Positions 43,458 to 51,788 of a stretch of DNA of 53,037 bases are shown in pieces. Both the position numbers and the translations under genes were made by a program. The notes under the pieces are model-generated. The model was not told the origin of the DNA. It saw only the letters and a list, made by a program, of their open reading frames with translations, and ran no database searches. Each line of letters starts with the position of its first letter. The first letter of the stretch is position 1. The stretch is from an archaeon (GTDB taxonomy: Archaea; Thermoproteota; Nitrososphaeria; Nitrososphaerales; Gagatemarchaeaceae): assembly GCA_021848045.1 (NCBI GenBank), contig JAJZNC010000054.1, forward strand, positions 1 through 53,037, given 5' to 3'.

Positions 43458-43488
43458 ATACAGCCCCGGGCTGCGCCAGCCTCTCGAC

Positions 43489-44643
43489 ATGAAACCCGAC
43501 GAGCTCATGCGGACGCCCGCTACAGAACTCCTCACGGAAGCAAGCACCCTAAAGTCCACCGACCCGGTCTCGAAGGCGATCGGTCTCCTCAACGAGTCGG
43601 GCCTGATGGAAGCCTTCGCGGACGACGGAGAGGGCACCACGTGGATCGTCACGATGCGCGACCTGCTCAACGTGGACAGCCTCGACGCCAAGATAGCCTC
43701 GGTGATGCACAAGGTCCCCCGCCTGGGCCCGAACAACAACGTCAGGGACGCGGCGGCGCTCATGCACGAGTTCAGGACGCGCTCGATGCCGATATACAGG
43801 GACAGGAAGCTCATAGGGCAGGTCACCTCCCCGTCGATCGTCGCGAGGCTCCTGGAGTCGGAGATGCCAGGGAAGATCTCCTCGATAATGAGCCCGGGGC
43901 CGGTGTGCCTCGACGTCTCCGACCCGGTCTCCAAGGCAAGGGAGGCGATGATCAAGAAGAAGGTAGACCAGCTGCCGGTCACTCGGAAGGGAGAGCTGAG
44001 CGGGATAGTCACCTCTGCGGAGATAGTCTTCAACCTCCTCCCGAAGACCGCCAGGACGATGAAGGGCGGGCAGAGGACAGGAAGGTACGACGAGAGCCTG
44101 GGGACGTTCGCCGAGACGGGAGTCACCACCAGCGAGATCACCGCCTCGCTCAGGTCTGTCTACCAAGACATGTCGAAGCGCGGGTCGAACTACTCGGTGG
44201 TGGTCGGGCCCGACGGGGTTGAGGGGATAGTGACCTACCGCGACTTCCTCACGGTCCTTACGAGGAAGGTCACGAGCTCGTCGATCCCCATGTACATGGT
44301 AGGGCTCCCCGACGACCCGTTCGAGGCGGAGACCGCCCGCAGGAAGTTCCAGGGCGCGGTGGACCTCCTGCGCAGGAGCGTCCCCGACATCTCGGAGGCC
44401 AGGGCGGTGATCAAGATGGGAGAGACAAAGGCCCCGAAGAAGCGGTACGAGGTCAAGGTCTTCCTCGCCCACCCGAGGGAGAGGTACTCCTACAGCGTCA
44501 GGTCCTACGGGCTGGCGGACGCCTTCGACGAGGTCAACCACTGGGTGAAGGAGGTGGTCTCGAGGTCCAGGCCCCGCAAGGGCAGGGGCCACAACGCGCG
44601 CTCGTACCCCGAGGACTTCAAGCCCGAGACGGCGCCGGGCTAG
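43489..44643 (+). CDS. CBS-domain protein with a C-terminal S30AE/HPF-like domain
   Basis: 384 residues. Four CBS motifs read in order at about 1-60, 65-125, 130-190 and 205-260 (for example PVSKAREAMIKKKVDQLPVT and GIVTYRDFLTVL). They are followed by a region (about 262-362, MYMVGLPDDPFEAETARRKF to ADAFDEVNHWVKEVV) that resembles ribosome-hibernation S30AE proteins, and a basic tail. CBS pairs bind adenine nucleotides, so a nucleotide-sensing ribosome-binding factor is plausible. A TATA-like GCATTAAATAC (about 43450-43460) is about 33 bp upstream. The S30AE reading is from pattern only. Confidence 0.75.
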   Translation: MKPDELMRTPATELLTEASTLKSTDPVSKAIGLLNESGLMEAFADDGEGTTWIVTMRDLLNVDSLDAKIASVMHKVPRLGPNNNVRDAAALMHEFRTRSMPIYRDRKLIGQVTSPSIVARLLESEMPGKISSIMSPGPVCLDVSDPVSKAREAMIKKKVDQLPVTRKGELSGIVTSAEIVFNLLPKTARTMKGGQRTGRYDESLGTFAETGVTTSEITASLRSVYQDMSKRGSNYSVVVGPDGVEGIVTYRDFLTVLTRKVTSSSIPMYMVGLPDDPFEAETARRKFQGAVDLLRRSVPDISEARAVIKMGETKAPKKRYEVKVFLAHPRERYSYSVRSYGLADAFDEVNHWVKEVVSRSRPRKGRGHNARSYPEDFKPETAPG

Positions 44644-44672
44644 GGCGGCGAGCGGAGAGTCTGGTGTAGGGA

Positions 44673-45605
44673 ATGTCGGAGCCGAAGCCGAGGTCCCTCC
44701 TCTCGGTCTCGGACATTTCGGCGCGCGAGCTCTCCGGGATGCTCGAGCGGATGAAGTCCCTGAAGCCGGCGATCAGGAGGCGGGAGCCCCTCACCGACCT
44801 CAGGGGAAGGATGGTCGGGCTGCTCTTCGAGAAGCCGTCGACGAGGACCAGGACCAGCTTCGAGGTTGCCACCGCGAGGCTGGGCGGATTCCCCGTCTAC
44901 CTCGCCTCCGACGAGCTCCAGTCCAGCAGGGGGGAGCCCGTGAAGGACACCGCGAGGATACTGGGCGGGTACCTCGACGTGATAGTCGGGCGGGTCTACT
45001 CCCACTCGACCCTCGTCGAGATGGCCGAGCACTCCGGGGTGCCCGTGCTCAACGGGCTGAGCGACCTGGAGCACCCCACGCAGGTGATCTCCGACCTCTT
45101 CACCATCGCCGAGACGAAGGGGAAGCTCCGGGGGCTCACCCTCGCCTTCATCGGGGACGGCGGCAACGTCTGCAACTCGCTGCTCCTGGGCGCGTCGCTG
45201 GTGGGCATGAACATGGTGGCGGCGTGCCCCCCAGGGTACACCCCCGACGAAGAGGTCCTGAGGAGGGCGGAGGAGAACGCGAGGCGGTCTGGCTGCACGG
45301 TCAGGGTTGTGGACGACCCGAAGGAGGCGGCGGTGGACTCGGACGTGGTCTACACCGACGTGTGGGTGAGCATGGGCGAGGAGAAGGAGACCAAGAAGCG
45401 CCTGCGCGCGTTCCGGGGGTTCCAGGTGAACTCCGAGACGCTCAAGCTCGCCTCGAAGGACGCCGTGGTGATGCACTGCCTCCCGGCCCACCGCGGGCTG
45501 GAGATTACCGACGACGTAATCGAGGGGAAGCAGTCGGTTGTCTGGACGCAGGGGGAGAACAAGCTCTACGGGGCGGCGGTGGCCCTCGGGTTCGTCACGA
45601 GCTGA
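44673..45605 (+). CDS. argF: Ornithine carbamoyltransferase
   Basis: 310 residues. Makes citrulline from ornithine and carbamoyl phosphate. The carbamoyl-phosphate site is KPSTRTRTSFE, HPTQVISDLFT holds the carbamoyl group, and HCLPAHRGLEI is the ornithine-site motif (the Cys is specific to ornithine, as opposed to aspartate, transcarbamylases). VYTDVWVSMGEE is the other OTC block. It starts 29 bases after the CBS gene. No other arginine genes nearby. Confidence 0.94.
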   Translation: MSEPKPRSLLSVSDISARELSGMLERMKSLKPAIRRREPLTDLRGRMVGLLFEKPSTRTRTSFEVATARLGGFPVYLASDELQSSRGEPVKDTARILGGYLDVIVGRVYSHSTLVEMAEHSGVPVLNGLSDLEHPTQVISDLFTIAETKGKLRGLTLAFIGDGGNVCNSLLLGASLVGMNMVAACPPGYTPDEEVLRRAEENARRSGCTVRVVDDPKEAAVDSDVVYTDVWVSMGEEKETKKRLRAFRGFQVNSETLKLASKDAVVMHCLPAHRGLEITDDVIEGKQSVVWTQGENKLYGAAVALGFVTS

Positions 45606-45672
45606 GCGCGGCGGCGCCCGCCGGGAAAGCATATCTATCCACCACTCTCGCGGACGCGACGGCAACCCCCGC

Positions 45673-46482
45673 TTGAAGATAAGAGACGCCCTCCCACACG
45701 TCTTCAACAGGGCGTACCCCGTCCTAGACCCGAAGATGCCGATGCTCCCCGCGGTCTCGATGCTCAGGTTCCAGGAGATCGACGGGCTCCCCCTGGTGAT
45801 AGACACCTCGGCCTCCAGGCCGAGGGCGCTCCACGGGTACTCGCTGCTCAGGAGGCTCCTGGCCCTGGGCCAGGGAGGGTTCTGGAAGTTCATCGAGAGG
45901 CCCTGCGAGGACGCCGCCCAGAGCATCGGGAGCGTCTGGGCGGACGAGAGCCTGGAGAAGCTCTTCGACGTCTTCCTGAAGGAGAGGTTCGGGTTCGCTT
46001 GGATAGCAGACACCGAGAAGACGGGGGTCCCCGTCAGCCTCGCAGACATCATAGAGCTCTACAGGACGGGGCTGATCGAGAGCGACCTCCAGGTCAAGGA
46101 CGTGGGTTCGCCGATATTCGCGCTCCCCGGGATGACCCCGCTAAGGAAGGCGCTCCTGTTCATGTTCAGCCACAGGTTCAGGAGGGTGTTCCTCTCGGTG
46201 GGGGGGACGTTCGTCTCCGACCGCAGCATAATCAGCCACGTCTTCAGCCCCGCGGTGCTTCACGACCTCGCGGCGAACCCCGACGCGCTCCTCGAGATTC
46301 CCATCGCGGAGGTGGAGAAGACAAAGTCCAAGCGGGTGCCCGGTAGGACCACGCTCAAGGCGGCGGCCAACACCCTGGGCGGGGACATCGGGCAGTGCCT
46401 CACCTCCAGGGGCGCGGTCATCACGCCCTGGGACATCGTCATGAAGCCGTGGGAAGCGAAGAGGCTCACGATAAACGGGTGA
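45673..46482 (+). CDS. Unknown protein, possible divergent CBS-like domains
   Basis: 269 residues from TTG 45673 (MKIRDALPHVFNRAYPVLDP as initiated). The first 55 residues (PMLPAVSMLRFQEIDGLPLV then RALHGYSLLRRLL) look like a CBS repeat. VPVSLADIIELYRTGLIESD and HRFRRVFLSVGGTFVSDRSI suggest a second one. A TATA-like GCATATCTA (about 45629-45637) is about 38 bp upstream. Not a known enzyme. GC content is high, like the core genes, and it marks the end of the core region before the accessory DNA. Confidence 0.6.
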   Translation: MKIRDALPHVFNRAYPVLDPKMPMLPAVSMLRFQEIDGLPLVIDTSASRPRALHGYSLLRRLLALGQGGFWKFIERPCEDAAQSIGSVWADESLEKLFDVFLKERFGFAWIADTEKTGVPVSLADIIELYRTGLIESDLQVKDVGSPIFALPGMTPLRKALLFMFSHRFRRVFLSVGGTFVSDRSIISHVFSPAVLHDLAANPDALLEIPIAEVEKTKSKRVPGRTTLKAAANTLGGDIGQCLTSRGAVITPWDIVMKPWEAKRLTING

Positions 46483-46536
46483 ACGAGAAGGCCAGTGGGA
46501 GTCGCCAGCAGGGTCGGGCGTGCAGATCGAGAACGT

Positions 46537-46552
46537 GGGCCGGAAGGGATGC
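46537..46552 (+). repeat. 16-bp direct repeat, copy 1 (GGGCCGGAAGGGATGC)
   Basis: First of three same-orientation copies (also 47930-47945 and 48837-48852). It lies 55 bp after the last core gene and 88 bp before the ATPase start. It marks the shift to lower GC. Confidence 0.75.
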
Positions 46553-46580
46553 GATTCAGCGAATCCTTTTCTGGACGCCG

Positions 46581-46619
46581 ATATAGGCAGTAGCGCCTAT
46601 ATAGGCGGCTCCGCCTATA
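46581..46619 (+). promoter_or_regulatory. Overlapping palindromes with TATA boxes upstream of the ATPase gene
   Basis: ATATAGGC (46581-46588) pairs with GCCTATAT (46595-46602), and TATAGGCGG (46600-46608) pairs with CCGCCTATA (46611-46619). Three TATAGGC-like units alternate in orientation, each carrying a TATA core. The last one is about 25 bp before TTG 46640. This could be a promoter with autoregulatory sites, or a small palindromic repeat element. Confidence 0.55.
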
Positions 46620-46639
46620 GGTGCGAAGGTCACAGAACC

Positions 46640-47809
46640 TTGCAAGAACCGCCATTCATCGTCGGCAGACCGGTTACGGGTGAGTATTTCGTCGATAGAG
46701 AGGAAGAACTTCGACGTCTCTCGTGCCTTGTTCAGGGCGTCCAAGAGGGCGCTTCGAGCAACTCAGCGCTGATTGGTTTGAGGAGAACAGGAAAGACCTC
46801 CGTCTTGGAGAACCTCGAACTGAGGCTCAAGGTCAACGCGAGGGTCATTCCAGTTATCGTGAACTGTTACGGAATAGCAACAAAGAGTCGCCTCGCGAAA
46901 GTGATTGTAGGCGGAGCCATCGATGGTTACGTCAGGAAGACAGGTGACAAAGCATACCTCAAGCGCCTCGCAAAGACGATTTCGGACGCCGCCAGTTCCG
47001 TTGCCGAACGAATCAGCGAAGCGAAGCTCGCCGAGTTTTCCCTTAGCTTGCGCGACAAGAGCACCGAGGAGGACATTCTAATCGAGAAGGCGTTAGACTT
47101 CTTGGAATCGATGGCCGAGGAGAAGGACGTCTTCTTCGTAGTCATGCTTGACGAGTTCCAAGATGTAATCAAGTGGGGCGATGGCACGCTGAAGAGGATC
47201 CGCGCTGTCGTTCAATCACAGAAGAGGGTATGCTATGTCCTGGCAGGTTCAGCCACAACAGTGATGCGAAACCTAGTGTACGATCGTCGCTCTCCATTCT
47301 ACAGGCAGCTCGTCGAGGTTCCCATGACGAAACTCGATAAGGAAACCGCAGGCACGTTCTTGGAAGCCAGGTTTGCGGTTGCCAATGTGAAGGCAACAGG
47401 TCATGTTATAGAGAAGGTGGTCAGCCTATCGGGAGGATACCCAGATTACGTGCAGCGACTAGGCTTGGAGCTGTATCTTTCCACGGGAGGGGGAGGCTCT
47501 CTAACCGAGCAAGGTGTCGACAGGGCGTACGAGGGTATGGTTCTCGGCCTTGACGGGGAGTTCGAGAATTACTTCAGCACCTTCACGCCGTTGGAGCGTG
47601 AGATTCTGGTTGCATTGGCGACTGGAAAGATTCAACCCAGCGAAGTCGCAAGAGAGGTCAGAAAGCCAATCTTCAACATATCAAAGACACTAACGAGGCT
47701 TGTGAACTACGGCTTGATCGAGAGGCCGATGAAGGGCCAGTACAAGGTCACCGACCCCGTCTTCGCAGACTGGCTAAACAGGCGGTTCAAGACCGTGGCA
47801 GGAACATAG
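46640..47809 (+). CDS. Archaeal AAA ATPase (STAND-like, PF01637 type) with a C-terminal winged helix
   Basis: 389 residues from TTG 46640 (MQEPPFIVGRPVTGEYFVDR as initiated). Walker A is in LIGLRRTGKTSVLEN, Walker B in VVMLDEFQDV, and sensor 1 in VLAGSATTVMRN. A C-terminal winged helix (about 310-385, LEREILVALATGKIQPSEVA to RLVNYGLIERP) is typical of archaeal ATPases of this family. These are common in mobile and accessory regions, but their role is unknown. The longer frame from 46520 runs through repeats and is rejected. The TATA at 46616-46619 is about 22-25 bp upstream of the TTG. Confidence 0.85.
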   Translation: MQEPPFIVGRPVTGEYFVDREEELRRLSCLVQGVQEGASSNSALIGLRRTGKTSVLENLELRLKVNARVIPVIVNCYGIATKSRLAKVIVGGAIDGYVRKTGDKAYLKRLAKTISDAASSVAERISEAKLAEFSLSLRDKSTEEDILIEKALDFLESMAEEKDVFFVVMLDEFQDVIKWGDGTLKRIRAVVQSQKRVCYVLAGSATTVMRNLVYDRRSPFYRQLVEVPMTKLDKETAGTFLEARFAVANVKATGHVIEKVVSLSGGYPDYVQRLGLELYLSTGGGGSLTEQGVDRAYEGMVLGLDGEFENYFSTFTPLEREILVALATGKIQPSEVAREVRKPIFNISKTLTRLVNYGLIERPMKGQYKVTDPVFADWLNRRFKTVAGT

Positions 47810-47929
47810 GCAGCACCCCCGTATAGGGAACAGCCCATAATGCCTTGCGGCATGCTTGCAGTTTCGGCTCAATATGACTGCTTGTCTCGCGCTCCGATAG
47901 GGGTACAGAGATCATTTAGAGCTTAGAAT

Positions 47930-47945
47930 GGGACGGAAGGGATGC
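47930..47945 (+). repeat. 16-bp direct repeat, copy 2 (one mismatch)
   Basis: GGGACGGAAGGGATGC, one base different from copies 1 and 3. It sits between the ATPase and the toxin-antitoxin genes, 76 bp before the AbrB start. Confidence 0.75.
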
Positions 47946-48005
47946 GCGCCGCCATCTACAGACCTGTGTGAAGGCTTATAGGTAAGAAATTTACTACGCC
48001 TGAGC

Positions 48006-48269
48006 ATGACTGAAGCGTCGGAGCTTCGCACGGTCACAGTATCAGAGAAGGGCCAAGTGGCCATCCCCGTCGACATCAGGAGGAGGCTGAACATTCGAAA
48101 GGGCCAGACCCTAATACTTCAAGTCAGCGATGACAAACTGCTGATTGCAAAGTCGGAGGAGGTCTCGAAGAAGATGAGAGACGAGTTTGAGCATCTGCTC
48201 AGACTTTCTGAAAGAAGCGCGAAGGAGTTATGGGAGAACGAGAAGGATGCAGTCTGGGACAGCGCTTGA
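48006..48269 (+). CDS. AbrB/SpoVT-type antitoxin
   Basis: 87 residues. The swapped-hairpin AbrB domain is LRTVTVSEKGQVAIPVDIRR followed by RLNIRKGQTLIL (residues about 7-52). The C-terminal helix (SKKMRDEFEHLLRLSERSAK) would bind the toxin. A TATA-like GGCTTATAGG (about 47971-47980) is about 30 bp upstream. It overlaps the following MazF-like gene by 23 bases, which fits toxin-antitoxin translational coupling. The antitoxin would neutralise the toxin and repress the operon. Confidence 0.88.
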   Translation: MTEASELRTVTVSEKGQVAIPVDIRRRLNIRKGQTLILQVSDDKLLIAKSEEVSKKMRDEFEHLLRLSERSAKELWENEKDAVWDSA

Positions 48270-48597
48270 GCCGGGCGAGGTTGTCTTGGTGCCCTTTCCC
48301 TTCACCGACCTATCCCAGGTGAAACGTCGTCCGGTGCTCGTTCTCTCGAATCGGCGTCACAACAGCGGTTCTAGGGACTTCATCTGCTGCGGCATGACTT
48401 CGAACCTAGCCAACCGGAGAAACTCCGTCCTGCTAGACCCGGCGGAGATGGCCGAAGGATCAATCCCGGTAGAGAGCAGAATAAAGTACGACAAGGTCTT
48501 TACCTTGGAGAGGAGTCTGGTGCTCAAGTCACTCGGAAGGGTCTCCTCACAGAAGCTGGCCACGGTCGAGCAGGGATTGGTATCCCTCCTCGGTTAG
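48247..48597 (+). CDS. MazF/PemK-family toxin (endoribonuclease)
   Basis: 116 residues from ATG 48247. The start reads MQSGTALEPGEVVLVPFPFT, then DLSQVKRRPVLVLSNRRHN, CCGMTSN and VLKSLGRVSSQKLATVEQGL; the order PGEVVLVPFPFTD, K-x-RPVLVLS and a GRV-S-x-x-K tail is the PemK/MazF fold. It would cleave cellular RNA when the AbrB antitoxin is lost. All core residues seem present, so it is probably functional. Flanked by copies 2 and 3 of the 16-bp repeat. Confidence 0.88.
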   Translation: MQSGTALEPGEVVLVPFPFTDLSQVKRRPVLVLSNRRHNSGSRDFICCGMTSNLANRRNSVLLDPAEMAEGSIPVESRIKYDKVFTLERSLVLKSLGRVSSQKLATVEQGLVSLLG

Positions 48598-49052
48598 TGC
48601 CGAGGAGGGTTTCGAATTCTGACCAACTCAAGGAGGTCAATGTGCTCGGAAAGCGGGCGATTATATCCCCTGAGGAAATGTTCGATCATGCGATTTCACA
48701 GAGTTCGAACTCTTTCGAGGGCGAGCCTACGAATCTTTCAGAGCTCGAACGCTCATCCCGAGGCATTTGAGCCCAAAAACGACCGAGGATGTCGGGCGAG
48801 TCCCACCGGCCCGCCGGCAGCAAAGAATAAGGAAATGGGCCGGAAGGGATGCAATGAATGATTTAGGGGAATCCTATGCCAGACTCCGGTCAAGGTCCCT
48901 AATGCCAACGGCTGTCAGGTGGTTACTGGGACGCTGACCAGTCAACCCCTAGGGTAGGCTCGGCCGCGAATCCATCGCTCCCTCTGGAATTTGGTGTCCT
49001 TCGAAGAGAATCTTGGTCTGGACTGGCTAGGAATCTTTCGACGCGGCTGCCT
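48598..49052. other. 455-bp gene-free stretch with repeat copy 3
   Basis: No convincing gene is seen. It contains the palindrome GAGTTCGAACTC (48702-48713), the third 16-bp repeat (48837-48852), and after it a 27-codon frame (ATG 48854, MNDLGESYARLRSRSLMPTA) that looks like a remnant at best. No tRNA cloverleaf fits despite the TTCGAAC string. Confidence 0.5.
48837..48852 (+). repeat. 16-bp direct repeat, copy 3 (GGGCCGGAAGGGATGC)
   Basis: Identical to copy 1. It lies 240 bp after the MazF stop. With the other copies it divides 46537-48852 into two modules of 1393 and 907 bp. Confidence 0.75.
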
Positions 49053-49799
49053 CTATAGTGGCGGGCAGGTCAGAACGCCATCGGGGGACAGGGATAACAC
49101 CTGGCAGAGGCCTCCGGTGTAGTAAGTCAGGCTTTCGGTTGAAATCAACCAGCTGTCACCTTGGAGAACATATGAGATTTTGAACCCCACACTGTCGGTG
49201 ACCACTGTGCCGCTTGGAGGGGGTCCGCCGAGGTAAGAGACTCTGTAGTTGGGGGTGCCGTAGAAGATTAGACGAGAGGTCACGTTCCCGGTGCTAAGGT
49301 CGCCCGACATAGTTAGTGAGTACGTTTCGTTCGCGACTGAAAGAGGGAGTTTCATGTCCGAAAAGCACTTCGGACAATCATTCCCCTCGTAGAATTTTGT
49401 TATATTCGCGATGCCATCAAACCCACTCGGTGGCATCTCGATTACCGTGGCTTGCAAGGTGGCGTTGGTCTCGTATTGAGCGGCGAGGACAGTCGCGTTC
49501 TCGGTCTCGATAGCGCCGATGTGGGAAAGGTAAGCGTCCTTAAGAGCAGTGGTGTGGTCGACAAGTGAAACTGTGGTAATCGTTGACACGCTTACTGACG
49601 TCAACATACTCGTTGAGACGATGGTATGCGTTACGGTCGAGGTGTCCGTCGGTGTGAGCGAGGCTCTTATTCCTGATTCGTAGATTGTAGTCGATGCAAA
49701 TGCTATCGTGAGCGCTACGAAGATGCCCAGAAGCGCTGTCCTAGCGTTCAACCTCTCGCCTGATCGGATCTCCCGAGCTTTTTGAATCTTGCGACACAC
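49053..49799 (-). CDS. Anchored extracellular protein, possibly NTF2/SnoaL-like
   Basis: 248 residues. An N-terminal membrane helix (about 21-38, TALLGIFVALTIAFASTT) is followed by a Thr/Ser/Val stalk (about 50-85, STVTHTIVSTSMLTSVSVST). The outer domain begins LKDAYLSHIGAIETENATVL and continues with DGIANITKFYEG. The AYLxHxxAxxxxNATVLAAQY pattern resembles the start of NTF2/SnoaL-like domains. A CPKC motif (about 140-143) may bind metal or form a disulfide. Several N-x-S/T sites are present. Similar anchored domains occur in thaumarchaeal genomes; function unknown. Confidence 0.6.
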   Translation of the reverse strand: MCRKIQKAREIRSGERLNARTALLGIFVALTIAFASTTIYESGIRASLTPTDTSTVTHTIVSTSMLTSVSVSTITTVSLVDHTTALKDAYLSHIGAIETENATVLAAQYETNATLQATVIEMPPSGFDGIANITKFYEGNDCPKCFSDMKLPLSVANETYSLTMSGDLSTGNVTSRLIFYGTPNYRVSYLGGPPPSGTVVTDSVGFKISYVLQGDSWLISTESLTYYTGGLCQVLSLSPDGVLTCPPL

Positions 49800-49954
49800 T
49801 GTTCGCCGCTCATGAAATTTCCTCGCCGCCTAATCCGTTCAGAATCGAGACATGAGCGGACAGTCAACATTGCTCTGAGCCTAATCCGTGCGCCGAAGAC
49901 TGCGCCGATGGCCACTTTCCCGACTAGAATTCAAGAAGCAGACGCAACTGCAGA

Positions 49955-50944
49955 CTAGGAGACATCATAATACTGATAAGCTTCATTGCTAGTGACATTA
50001 GTTATTACGGAATTGTAGGTCGCGCTGTCGCCTTCATCGTCCGAGGATGTGGTGATACAAGTAGTTCCACTCGGCGGAACATTGTATGACGTAAACGGCG
50101 AGGTGTAGGCGAGGACTTCGTGGCTAGTGAAATCCGTAACCGCGGATGGAATGACCGACTCAATCCGGAAGTCAGTTCCTGAATTCACGACCGCGTAACC
50201 CTCATTATCCAGACCGTCGATCTGGCTAGTCACGGCGAAATGACTATACGGCTGGCCTACGCCCGAGGTGTCCTTTGCAATCGACCATTCTTTCAGGACT
50301 GTTCCGCTTGAACTGATAATACTGTAATTTGTCCAGATGTAAGTTGAACTCTGGCTGATTTGCCACTCGAATTCGTCCCAACCTCCGGAACTGAAGTTGT
50401 AGTTTGAGTTGTAGGAGACCGCTTGAGACAACATCCCCGTGACGGGCGCACTGCCTCCTCCATTGAGGGGTTCGGTGTATGTGATGTTTACGCTTACGAT
50501 TTCGTACCCGCGAAAGTTGCCATATGCTTCGGTGGCTGGTTCATAGGGGCCATTCCCACCGACATAGTAGTCTTGACCGTCCGCCTGTTCGTCAAACCTG
50601 AAGTCACCTGTCCCGTTATTATTGCTATAGGTCTGAGCCTGAGTGCCAACCGCCTTTATTGTCATGGCACCGGTGCTGTTGTCCGGTTCGAATCTAGCTT
50701 GGATGTTGTTACCCAAGTTATCGCAGCCGCCTGAAGAATTCTGGCGCCAGAATACAGGGGTGTATGCCGTCACATTCTTGAACGCATGTGCCATTGGCAA
50801 TGTTCCAATCATCAGAATGATGAAGATCGCGCCCACTACCAGCACAGTATTTCTGCCTCTGTACTTTCTAGAGGCGTTCGTTTGAGAGGACCCTCTGCGA
50901 ATCGACGGGCAGAAAGACTTGGTCATGACTTTCACCTCATTCAC
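49955..50944 (-). CDS. Secreted Asn/Ser-rich surface protein (eqolysin/G1-peptidase-like look)
   Basis: 329 residues. A basic N-terminus is followed by a signal helix (TVLVVGAIFIILMIGTLPMA, about 34-53, then HAF). The mature part is rich in Asn, Ser, Tyr and Trp with many N-glycosylation sequons, and reads as a beta-sandwich (GWDEFEWQISQSSTYIWTNY, FRIESVIPSAVTDFTSHEVL). The overall look recalls lectin/peptidase-G1-like folds, but I see no definite catalytic pair. It overlaps the preceding gene by four bases (ATGA), so both form an operon. Confidence 0.6.
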   Translation of the reverse strand: MNEVKVMTKSFCPSIRRGSSQTNASRKYRGRNTVLVVGAIFIILMIGTLPMAHAFKNVTAYTPVFWRQNSSGGCDNLGNNIQARFEPDNSTGAMTIKAVGTQAQTYSNNNGTGDFRFDEQADGQDYYVGGNGPYEPATEAYGNFRGYEIVSVNITYTEPLNGGGSAPVTGMLSQAVSYNSNYNFSSGGWDEFEWQISQSSTYIWTNYSIISSSGTVLKEWSIAKDTSGVGQPYSHFAVTSQIDGLDNEGYAVVNSGTDFRIESVIPSAVTDFTSHEVLAYTSPFTSYNVPPSGTTCITTSSDDEGDSATYNSVITNVTSNEAYQYYDVS

Positions 50945-51657
50945 TCCGATACGGTTACCGTCGGGCTTGTTGCAAGCATTGTCTTGTCGTCAAGCTTTGT
51001 GACGTAGATGGTGACCTTGTAGGTGTGGCCTGCAGGCACGCCACCAACTACGTAGCAGTTGGTAAATCCGGTCGGCTGGATGTAACAAAGACCTCGCAGG
51101 ATAGAATGGCCGTTGCTCGTAGTGACGTTCTGACCAGTCGCTGCGTCCTGAACAAATGCAGTGACGTCTACAGGATATGATTTGTTATCAGCGGGATACA
51201 CATAAGCCGTCGTCACACCTCGCATGATGGTCTTGGTCGATGAATGCACTATGGTCGTCGCGTTACCTTGGATAATGGTCGTAGCCGATGAGGTGTTGTT
51301 CGAGGGGTTGCCGGGTGTCTGACCCGAGAACGCGAGCGTTGAATTGACACAGAAGTCGCCGATTCCCCCCGCACACACCTTTGGAGAGTTCGGCGCGAAC
51401 ACTAGCGGGTATGCAGTGGCTGCGGGACTGGAGATTGGCGGGCCGAGAGGACTCGGATGATCGTTGGCATTTGCGGTTAGTGGACTAGTCCCCTGTGAAA
51501 TGAAAGCCGCGGTGATCACAATTACCCCGACTGTAATAGCGGAAAGAACAATGGAGGCGTGCCATGCCGCGAGGCCGATTCTCTTTCTTTGGCCGAACAG
51601 CGAGGTGGTCCTTGATACCGCTGCTTTCCTCCGAGCCATCAGCCTTCGAACACGCAT
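50941..51657 (-). CDS. Exported/anchored protein of a two-gene operon, unknown function
   Basis: 238 residues. A basic cytoplasmic head (MRVRRLMARRKAAVSRTTSL) is followed by a membrane helix (about 36-55, IVLSAITVGVIVITAAFIS). The outer part is Ser/Thr/Asn-rich with repeated TTII and TTIV-type strings and two cysteine pairs (KVCAGGIGDFC; RGLCYIQPTGFTNC) that probably form disulfides. The end (YKVTIYVTKLDDKTMLATSP) looks like an Ig-like beta domain. No family recognised. Its stop overlaps the start of the downstream secreted-protein gene. Confidence 0.55.
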   Translation of the reverse strand: MRVRRLMARRKAAVSRTTSLFGQRKRIGLAAWHASIVLSAITVGVIVITAAFISQGTSPLTANANDHPSPLGPPISSPAATAYPLVFAPNSPKVCAGGIGDFCVNSTLAFSGQTPGNPSNNTSSATTIIQGNATTIVHSSTKTIMRGVTTAYVYPADNKSYPVDVTAFVQDAATGQNVTTSNGHSILRGLCYIQPTGFTNCYVVGGVPAGHTYKVTIYVTKLDDKTMLATSPTVTVSE

Positions 51658-51788
51658 GAATTCGGTGTGTGATGGCCCATGTATTTAGACAGGTGTGCCA
51701 CAAGATGATGCAAGGTAGCATTTTGTAGCGTCCTCTTTATTTGGAACCAAGCGGATACGCCACTCTCGGTCGAAGATTATCATGTTCG

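Noticed and set aside
41289-44141. A 950-codon minus-strand frame opposite purH and the CBS gene
   Set aside because: It is antisense to well-supported genes, has no recognisable domains and shows the shadow composition seen elsewhere in this GC-rich DNA.
46520-46639. An extended N-terminus of the ATPase
   Set aside because: It would translate the 16-bp repeat and the TATAGGC palindromes; the promoter and family N-terminus support TTG 46640.
48640-48861. 73-codon open frame after the MazF gene
   Set aside because: It has no RBS or TATA at the right spacing, no known motif, and it ends across repeat copy 3.
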